A stretch of 14,660 nucleotides of DNA from Pinguiococcus pyrenoidosus (lineage: Eukaryota; Sar; Pinguiophyceae; Pinguiochrysidales; Pinguiochrysidaceae). A model generated the notes under the pieces. The model did no database searches, had not been told where the DNA came from, and saw only the letters and a program-made list of their open reading frames with translations. Location of the stretch: positions 1-14,660 of the forward strand of contig JAAMXY010000894.1 in NCBI GenBank assembly GCA_019677205.1, given 5' to 3'. Made by a program: the position numbers and the translations under genes. Within the stretch, counting starts at the first letter, position 1, and each line of letters begins with the position of its first letter. Positions 10,001 through 14,660 of this stretch are shown piece by piece.

Positions 10001-12027
10001 AGCATGTTTGAAGCTCTTCCAAGAGGATCAGACACGCGAAGCGATCTTTGTGGAACTTGTCAAAACGATGATCCACGACTTCAAAGATGTTGACTCGGAA
10101 GAGTACCGTGTCATCAATGGAAGGATCATGTACCAAGTTCAGGACGAATGGACGAGCCGGCAGGTCAACAGTTTCTATACTGCGTTTGCATACCTGAAAG
10201 AGAAGCAGAAAAACCCAACCAAGATAAAGGCAGATGCTCTCCAAGATGCGCTTTGCCTTAACTACCGATGCGGCTCCTTCTCGTACAGCGAAATACCTAC
10301 GCAGTACACGCGAGTGATTGGTGTCACAGGTACCCTTCGGGATCTTGTGTGGCCGCAGAGAGAAGTGCTACGCAGGAAATATCGAATCTGCAGAGAGACT
10401 TACATTCCATCTGTCTACGGACTTCAACGCAATCGGGAGCTGAGCTGGCATCCCGACAATCCTGAGTTCGTGGTGATCACGAAAAGCCCAAATCTAGTAT
10501 GCGACGAGGACGACGACGAGAGCGAAGACGCGAGGAGTAGAGAACAGCTCGAGTGGTACGACAACATTCTCCGTGAGATCGAAAAGAGACAAGAAAGTCA
10601 AGAAGCGAATGTATCTCAGCGCGCTGTTCTGGTGTTCTTTGTGGACGAGAATGCCCTGACAGCATTCGCGGAGCACCCCGAAGTGAGGAATCGCAGAGTC
10701 TTCCCGCACATCGTCGAGTCTGACTCGGTTGAGGAGAAGGAGAAAAAGATTGCTAAGGCAACTGTGTGTGGACGAGTAACCTTGCTAACAAGGCATTTCG
10801 GGCGTGGTGTAGACTTTCGAGCCGGGGAAGCGCTAAAGAGTGCGGGGGGTCTCCATGTCATTCAAACTTTCGTTTCAGAAGAAGTTTCTGAAGAAACCCA
10901 GATCATGGGTAGAACTGCCCGGCAAGGAGACCACGGGAGCTTCAGCATGATCCTGAAGGGCGCAGATCTGAACTACTTCGGTCTGTCCAGAAGAGACATC
11001 AAAGAAATGCACCTGAAAGGCTCGTTTCACTCACGGATTGCAGCTGCTAGAGATGAGCTGTTTCGGACTACATACCCACAAGACACAAGGTTTGCGGACG
11101 AGTTGAAAGACATTCACGAAAGCTCTGTCCAGTTCCTGAAGTGCCTGTGCGAGAAGGATAAAGCAGGAGTAGCTCAATTCCTGTTGCGCGAGAACTCCCT
11201 AACTGTTGAGAGTGGAGACGTTGTTCGCACAATTGTTCTGCTTGATGCAACATATTCTATGCATCGCCTTCTCTACAGTGCGAAACTAGCAGTCAAGAGT
11301 ATTTTCGAAAACTGTTTCGCGATTTTCCAGGACAAGAGTATACCGATTGGATATGTTGAGATGCAAATGTGTGTCTATCGGAACTACTCCTCACAGGCAA
11401 AGTGCTTTGCTCACTCCGGGTGGTACTCATCGGCAGCTCCGTTGCAACAATGGCTGGATTCGCAACACTCTGACGGTGGTCAAGGCCACGAAGCACTTGA
11501 GCTTGCTTTGGACCACGTCCTGAAGGAACACGATCGACACAGCGTTTATCAAGCAATTCTGATAGGTGATGCTGCTCCGAACTCCAGGGCAGAGACAGAT
11601 GAAAAGCGCCAGGGCAAACGAAAAATCCCCCCGCAACCTGTCTATTTTGATGACATGCTGCAAGAAGTCATTCAGAAGCAGATACCCGTTCATGCTCTTT
11701 ACGTGCACACAGGGTGGTCTGATGCACAAAGCGCATTCGAGAAGATCAAGGACGATACGGGATCGACATATCAGGTACTGGGTACCGGGCGGTTAAGTTC
11801 CACCAGCTGAGGCACTAAGACCATAGGTACTTCTCTCCTGTTCACAGCCTTTAGACGTCAACAGCGACACTTCCGTCGAGAAAGTGACTCACGCCATCGC
11901 CGGTCGAATCGTTGAGGCGGTCAGCCACCAGAGGAATATGGGCAATACCTTGCTTGATGCATATTGCGATCGATTTGTTGACGACGAGGAGCTTAAGAGG
12001 TTCATGAAACGAGGATTCATTGCGTGA
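1084..12027 (+). CDS. Giant SAM / GTPase / SecA-like DEAD motor / vWA protein, 3,596 aa, three exons
   Basis: Exons: 1084-1782, 1863-11774, 11848-12027; both introns are GT-AG and phase 0. The start is the first ATG after an in-frame stop at 940 and has a good Kozak context. Domains in order: SAM at about residues 22-86, 105-153 and 279-327; a serine-rich linker at about 340-440; a P-loop GTPase-like domain at about 606-780 (Walker A G613-T621, DTPG 687-690); a helical region at about 830-2700 with a J-like segment near 1594-1652; a SecA-type motor at about 2728-3280 (TGEGKS 2789-2794, DEVD 2890-2893, VTGT 3054-3057, GRGVD 3213-3217, QxxGRTARQGD 3246-3256); vWA from about 3355. I see no signal peptide or membrane segment, so it is probably cytosolic or nuclear. 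Unlike chloroplast SecA, it lacks the C-terminal scaffold and zinc-binding tail. Its function is unknown; an NTP-driven scaffold or remodelling machine is inference. Confidence 0.9.
1147..2144 (+). other. Three SAM domains at the N-terminus (intron-spanning)
   Basis: Three segments fit the sterile alpha motif pattern of an LT-x-D/E-DL core followed by a basic helix ending in I/L-L. They lie at residues about 22-86 (1147-1341), 105-153 (1396-1542; LTPEDLLDLGV, then LQRRILHWV) and 279-327 (1998-2144; LTADDLRVLGI, then KIQKRILKL). The first is the most divergent. SAM domains usually form homo- or hetero-oligomers, sometimes helical polymers, or bind RNA. A tandem array at the end of a giant protein suggests polymerisation or recruitment. 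The third domain comes from exon 2, so a gene model that ignores the first intron loses two of the three. Confidence 0.8.
1783..1862 (+). other. Intron 1 (80 bases, GT-AG, phase 0)
   Basis: The donor is GTGCGT at 1783; the acceptor is GCATAG ending at 1862. Exon 1 ends on a complete alanine codon and exon 2 starts on a valine codon. Without removal, the exon 1 frame reads into unrelated sequence and stops by 1953, while the exon 2 frame hits a TAG at 1860-1862 and has no ATG near its start (only a TTG at 1950). Splicing joins the SAM1-SAM2 region to SAM3 in one frame. Confidence 0.85.
2979..3503 (+). other. P-loop GTPase-like domain
   Basis: Residues about 606-780. The strand KDVILLIGLTGAGKTTT holds a complete Walker A/G1 motif (G613 to T621; K619 and T620 contact phosphates). 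VICDTPGF at 684-691 is a G3/Walker B motif typical of TRAFAC GTPases such as the AIG1/GIMAP and septin-like group. I see no clean NKxD base-recognition motif. YLFTRG near 760-765 is in the right place for a degenerate G4, so guanine specificity is uncertain. A serine/threonine-rich stretch before DTPG could be the switch I region. Confidence 0.8.
5943..6119 (+). other. J-domain-like segment lacking HPD
   Basis: Residues about 1594-1652 resemble a DnaJ J-domain: AMELLDLP for helix I (compare Y-x-V/L-L-G-L/V), SKKLQQALNDKLLSL for helix II, and ADEALRVRTAWTILS for helix III (compare F-x-x-I-x-x-A-Y-x-V-L-S). The loop where HPD should be reads LEDSGA. HPD is essential for stimulating Hsp70, so this would be a structural or degenerate J-fold. 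It could also be a chance helical resemblance; a structure prediction would decide. Confidence 0.4.
9345..11003 (+). other. SecA-type DEAD motor core
   Basis: Residues about 2728-3280 carry the SecA motif series in order and with SecA-like spacing: AEIKTGEGKS (motif I, K2793), YSKYLSTRDF (Ia region; SecA has N-D-Y-L-A-x-R-D), LIIDEVDVFF (motif II, D2890/E2891), GVTGT (motif III), GRGVDF (motif V) and QIMGRTARQGDHGS (motif VI, arginine fingers R3250/R3253). About 164 residues separate DEVD from VTGT, enough for a cross-linking-domain-like insert. After motif VI it goes almost directly to the vWA domain, with no SecA helical scaffold, helical wing or zinc-binding tail. Its ATPase is probably active, but classical SecYEG translocation is unlikely. 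Confidence 0.9.
11226..12027 (+). other. von Willebrand A domain, completed by the last exon
   Basis: From residue about 3355: TIVLLDATYSM holds the first MIDAS motif as D3361-x-T3363-x-S3365, a Thr variant of DxSxS. DGGQGHEALELAL near 3437-3449 is the second metal-loop region, and LIGDAAPNS contributes D3469. This version, with DGGQG-x-EA, resembles the vWA of vWKA-type alpha-kinase proteins. Exon 3 adds PLDVNSDTS and a terminal amphipathic helix, which is normal for vWA ends. Such domains bind protein partners through a divalent metal. Confidence 0.85.
11775..11847 (+). other. Intron 2 (73 bases, GT-AG, phase 0)
   Basis: The donor is GTACTG after a CAG codon; the acceptor is a pyrimidine-rich tract ending TTCACAG at 11847. 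Splicing joins STYQ to PLDVNSDTSVEKV, which reads like the natural continuation of a vWA fold, and adds 59 residues up to TGA at 12025-12027. Without splicing the frame stops at 11808-11810, after 11 unrelated residues. No other GT nearby keeps the frame with this acceptor. Confidence 0.75.
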
Positions 12028-12270
12028 AGTAAGAAAAGCTAGACGTTGTCTTGCCTGCGCGGCAGACTGGTCCCACGAGCTTGTGAGAAGCGCAAGAAAC
12101 AGGCAGCAGAACAAGTCAATTTGTCCGACTAAAGCGACGAACTCAACGGAGCGGTTGCTTCTGCAAAGGATTCTGGAAGAAGGATCAAGTGGTACTTTAG
12201 GTCTCCTTCGCATTCCTTTCGGTCTTCTTCGCGCGGTTTCTCACAAGCACAACGCCACAGAATTACAGCA
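12028..12270. other. Convergent intergenic gap (3' ends of both genes)
   Basis: This 243-base gap lies between two convergent genes. It must hold both 3' untranslated ends, but no AATAAA is seen. It includes a possible extra splice acceptor for the plus-strand gene (GGCAG ending at 12065; see findings). Just at the minus-gene stop is an 8-base tandem repeat (12263-12283), which reads TGTAATGC on the minus strand. TGTAA is a polyadenylation signal in some green algae, but this may be chance. Confidence 0.5.
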
Positions 12271-12283
12271 TTACAGCATTACA
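12263..12283. repeat. 8-base tandem repeat (TTACAGCA), 2.6 copies
   Basis: Two complete TTACAGCA units and a partial third overlap the stop codon of the minus-strand gene (TTA at 12271-12273, read as TAA). On the minus strand the unit is TGTAATGC. Small slippage here would change where the protein ends. Confidence 0.7.
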
Positions 12284-13988
12284 TGAAGGCAGATGTCCTC
12301 GTCAGACACAGCATGGGATGTTTCGGAGGGCAGAATGCTCCTTTCCTCAAGAGTCCAAAACACCGTCGGGGGCCTTAGATACCCGCCTTGAGGCCTTTCA
12401 TCTACTTCCACGCTTGGCTTGAAAGTCTGGTTTGTCTGTGTCGTAAGGAACTGGCGGACATCCCTTATCGAGGCGTATCCAAGATGCAGTACTTCCGTCC
12501 TTTTATGAATGTCTTTGCTGACAAGATGCGTCTGACTCTCCTGAATATCCAGAGATCTGCGCCCCTCGCTGCTAAGCCGTCTCCACTTGCCCTCTTGTCT
12601 GTCACTTTGGTAGATATAGCGGGAGAATATCACATGAGGAAACCAACCGAAGCCATGAAACTCGAAGTCTCCGGTTCCCGAGCTCCCTACCGCTAGACAG
12701 TAATTCATAATGCGATCTGCTTCAAAGGCTCCTTTTCTCAAGCGTCTTTCTGTTCCGTCCCTGAGAAACCGATCGATGTCGCTAGCCGGTAGCTTCCCCT
12801 GTGGGAGGAGAATCTTCCCTTCTTGCTCGGCCACAAACGTGATATAATCTCGCACGCTTTCAAGTTTCTTCTCTCCATCAATCAAGCCATTGCTTTTGCG
12901 TTCTGCCGCATCAGCGGTCGCACCGAGTAGATGCTGCAAAAAGTTGCTGGGAGAAAACGTAATAAACGGGGAAACGAAGTGCAGGAAGCGGCTAAGCCGG
13001 GAGCGAAACCGCATGTGGCGCTGCTTGATGCACAGAAGTTCTCGCAAGTATGCGATCAAAATCTCCTCACTGGAACAAGGTTTGTCCACGGATGTCTCAT
13101 GCCATTGCCGTAGCCTGCGAATGGCCTTCAAAACTTGCACCTTTTTGAATACCTTCTTGTCGTACACGAAGTTCGCTAGCACTGTGGCAACGTAAACATG
13201 AGTCGATGTGAGTTCAGGTTGGTCCACGAAAGGGCCTAGCACCTCGGCAGCTGTGACGAAGTTGTCTGAGATGTGCCTCTCGAATGCGCCAGGGCCTACA
13301 GCAACGATCTGACGCGCGTCTTCGTCCCCACCACAGTCTTCAACGATAGCTTGGCGGTCCTCGACGGACAGAAGTCGCTGGCAGATTTCGTTTGCGTAGG
13401 TAAAGTCGTCGAATGTCATCGAACCCGTTTCCAAATGCCTCTCGGATGCAACGCCACTCTCGGAGTCTTCACATGTCTCTCTCGTTGTACGCTCCGGAGG
13501 GTCTCCCGGCTCACCAGAGACTGGCAAAGAGGGGCCATCTGATTCCTCCGCGTGCTCCGTGGTCCTCGTCGGATCGGTTCTTTCCATCAGTTCCAGATCC
13601 AGATCGTTGTGATGCTCTCCAAGCAGCGACAAGCATCGCAAATGGCTTCGTTTGCGTGCGATGTCGACGGCCGTCTGGCCGTCGACATCTGTCTCTACGA
13701 TGGAAGCCTCATTCTTCAGAAGAAGCTCTACCGCCTCTGGAACGCCGTTTTCGTCGCGTACATGAGTGCGGTGGCACCATACTTGTTCTTGGCATTCACC
13801 TCAGCTCCAGCGTCCAGAAGCAGGCGAAGACATCGCAGCTGCCTCCCATTTCCAGGCTCCAGCTTGCTGCAGAGGAAAAGGAGCAATGTCCATCCATTGT
13901 CATCCTGCTGATGTACGACTGCTCCTTCACTATCTCGTAGTGCACTCTCAAGACCTTCCGGTTGTGCTAAGAGAGTAGAGAAGGACAT
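12271..13988 (-). CDS. Ankyrin-repeat protein with unknown C-terminal region, interrupted by a one-base frameshift
   Basis: From the ATG at 13988 the frame gives about 80 residues with ankyrin motifs (LRCLRLLLDAGAEVNAKNK, then YGATALMYATK) and stops at 13728-13730. The next frame picks up the same repeat (AVELLLKNEASI, DVDGQTAVDIARKRS) and runs to TAA at 12271-12273. The shift lies at a run of four A's on the coding strand (13748-13751); one more base there would give a 572-codon reading with about three ankyrin repeats at residues 27-125. No GT-AG intron repairs it. An acidic, probably disordered linker follows, then about 375 mostly helical residues that I do not recognise. An in-frame TAG at 14034-14036 makes ATG 13988 the only start in its frame; a later ATG at 13641 would begin inside the third repeat. 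Either a sequencing error or a young pseudogene. Confidence 0.7.
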
Positions 13989-14158
13989 GCTTCGCCGAGG
14001 GCGAAGGTATGATGATGAAGTATTTGGGAGGGCCTAGCTGGGTAACTGCGCGGCAAGACCTTCCGGTTGTGCTAAGAGAGTAGAGAAGGACATGCTTCGC
14101 CGAGGGCGAAGGTATGATGATGAAGTGTTTGGGAGGGCCTAGCTGGGTAACTGCGTGG
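13949..14158. repeat. Tandem duplication, 2 x 105 bp
   Basis: Copy 1 is 13949-14053 and copy 2 is 14054-14158. I see only two differences: an A/G in the GAAGT(A/G)TTTGGG segment and a C/T in the final TGCG(C/T)GG. Near-identity means a recent event. The unit covers the start codon and first 13 codons of the minus-strand ankyrin gene. It is a whole number of codons (35), so the duplication keeps the frame. Confidence 0.95.
14034..14093 (-). other. Upstream mini-ORF made by the tandem duplication (19 codons)
   Basis: Copy 2 of the duplication repeats the ankyrin gene's start codon. This second ATG (14093) has the same flanking bases, encodes the same first 13 residues (MSFSTLLAQPEGL), then diverges and stops at TAG 14034-14036. 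A transcript starting upstream of 14093 would meet this copy first, so it could act as an upstream ORF that reduces translation. Whether it is transcribed is unknown. Confidence 0.4.
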
Positions 14159-14519
14159 CAAATGAAGGCACGTGCTTTCAACCAATTGGGTGGTCGAGAA
14201 TGAGCTACTGTCCAATCATGTCGCTGTATTGGTCCAGCTGCCCCTAAAACGCTCTCCGCCGAACAACACGGATGTGGCTGGAAGGCTGCTTCTCTGTGTT
14301 GGCGTGTAGGGCAACCCTTGGCGCAACATCTTGTGAAAGAGACAAGGCTTCTTCTGCTGGTTGGAGGCACTTCGAGGATCGTGGCGGTAATTCGCAAGGT
14401 ACGATGATACCTTCAAGAGCCACGCACGCCCTCACTACTGTTTAGGAGGTCATCATAGCTAGTACTCAACGTAAGTGTACTTCTCTTCATGGCGCGCTGT
14501 ACTCCTTTTCATCCAGCAG

Positions 14520-14571
14520 TTCCTTCCCTCCTTTCCTCCTTTCCCTCCCTTCCCTCCTTTCCTCCCTTCCG
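14520..14571. repeat. 52-base pure pyrimidine tract
   Basis: An uninterrupted run of C and T made of CTTTCCTCC / CTTCCCTCC-like units with no purines. Homopurine-homopyrimidine tracts with near mirror symmetry can form triplex (H-DNA) and often lie near promoters. On the minus strand it is a GGAGGGAA-type tract about 530 bases upstream of the ankyrin gene start. Confidence 0.85.
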
Positions 14572-14608
14572 TCCGATCTCCAAAATCGAAAATCGCATCG
14601 ACGACGCG

Positions 14609-14635
14609 TCGGGTGTCGAGTGTCGGGTGTCGGGG
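14609..14635. repeat. 7-base tandem repeat (TCGGGTG-like), about 4 copies
   Basis: Units are TCGGGTG, TCGAGTG, TCGGGTG and TCGGGG, preceded by the 10-base palindrome CGACGCGTCG at 14602-14611. The G runs are too short for a strong quadruplex. Function unknown. Confidence 0.7.
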
Positions 14636-14660
14636 CGGCAGCAGCTGCTTTGGTCCAACC

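Larger units (their letters stand above)
14159..14660. other. Non-coding flank upstream of the ankyrin gene
   Basis: I see no supported gene. CCAAT motifs occur at 14182 and 14212 on the plus strand and at 14228-14232 on the minus strand, and a CACGTG (E-box-type) hexamer lies at 14170-14175, so this may be promoter sequence for the minus-strand gene. A plus-strand frame from ATG 14489 stays open to the window edge, but it crosses a low-complexity tract and looks like chance. The distal part holds the pyrimidine tract and the 7-base repeat listed separately. Confidence 0.5.

Noticed and set aside
9345-11003. Chloroplast preprotein translocase SecA
   Set aside because: The protein is about 3.5 times the length of SecA, has no transit peptide, and lacks the SecA C-terminal scaffold and tail; only the motor core matches.
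12020-12286. An 88-codon plus-strand frame after the giant gene
   Set aside because: It spans the convergent 3' region with no recognisable domain. Only part of it, in another frame, could be an alternative last exon.
13730-13785. A short intron explaining the ankyrin frame break
   Set aside because: The GT-AG pairs tested (25 and 46 bases) lead to the wrong phase and an early stop, whereas a one-base change restores the repeat exactly.
13948-14397. A 149-codon minus-strand open frame over the duplication
   Set aside because: Its internal 35-residue repeat simply reflects the 105-bp DNA duplication. It runs in a different frame from the ankyrin gene and shows no domain-like sequence.
14489-14660. 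A plus-strand frame open to the window edge, possibly the start of another gene
   Set aside because: Its first half is translated pyrimidine tract (Ser/Pro/Leu/Phe repeats), so openness is expected by chance. No domain or start context supports it.

Overview
The window is the left end of a eukaryotic nuclear chromosome. It opens with TAACCC telomere repeats (TTAGGG type on the other strand), C-rich strand running inward. The genes have eukaryotic features: short GT-AG introns of about 75-80 bases, a Kozak-like start (ACCACGATGG), SAM and ankyrin domains, and a 3,596-residue multidomain protein. TTAGGG telomeres, roughly balanced base composition and compact genes suggest a microbial eukaryote such as an alga, stramenopile, cryptophyte or fungus-like protist. 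The lineage cannot be fixed from this sequence.

Layout: 1-59 telomere; 60-1083 gene-free subtelomere and 5' flank; 1084-12027 (+) one giant gene of three exons; 12028-12270 short convergent intergenic gap; 12271-13988 (-) an ankyrin-repeat gene with a one-base frameshift; 13949-14158 a 105-bp tandem duplication that includes the start codon of that gene; 14159-14660 gene-free sequence with a 52-base pyrimidine tract and a 7-base tandem repeat.

The giant gene is the main object. Reading across two introns gives, in order: three SAM domains, a serine-rich linker, a P-loop GTPase-like domain, about 1,800 residues of mostly helical sequence with a J-domain-like segment lacking the HPD motif, a SecA-type DEAD motor with its ATPase and helicase motifs but without the SecA C-terminal preprotein-handling parts, and a C-terminal von Willebrand A (vWA) domain completed by the last exon. 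Two NTPase engines, adaptor domains at one end and a metal-dependent adhesion domain at the other suggest a large nucleotide-driven scaffold or remodelling machine. A role in quality control or defence is inference only.

The convergent neighbour combines ankyrin repeats with a C-terminal region I do not recognise. Its damage and its duplicated 5' end fit the rapid turnover typical of subtelomeres. Nothing in the sequence shows that the two genes work together.
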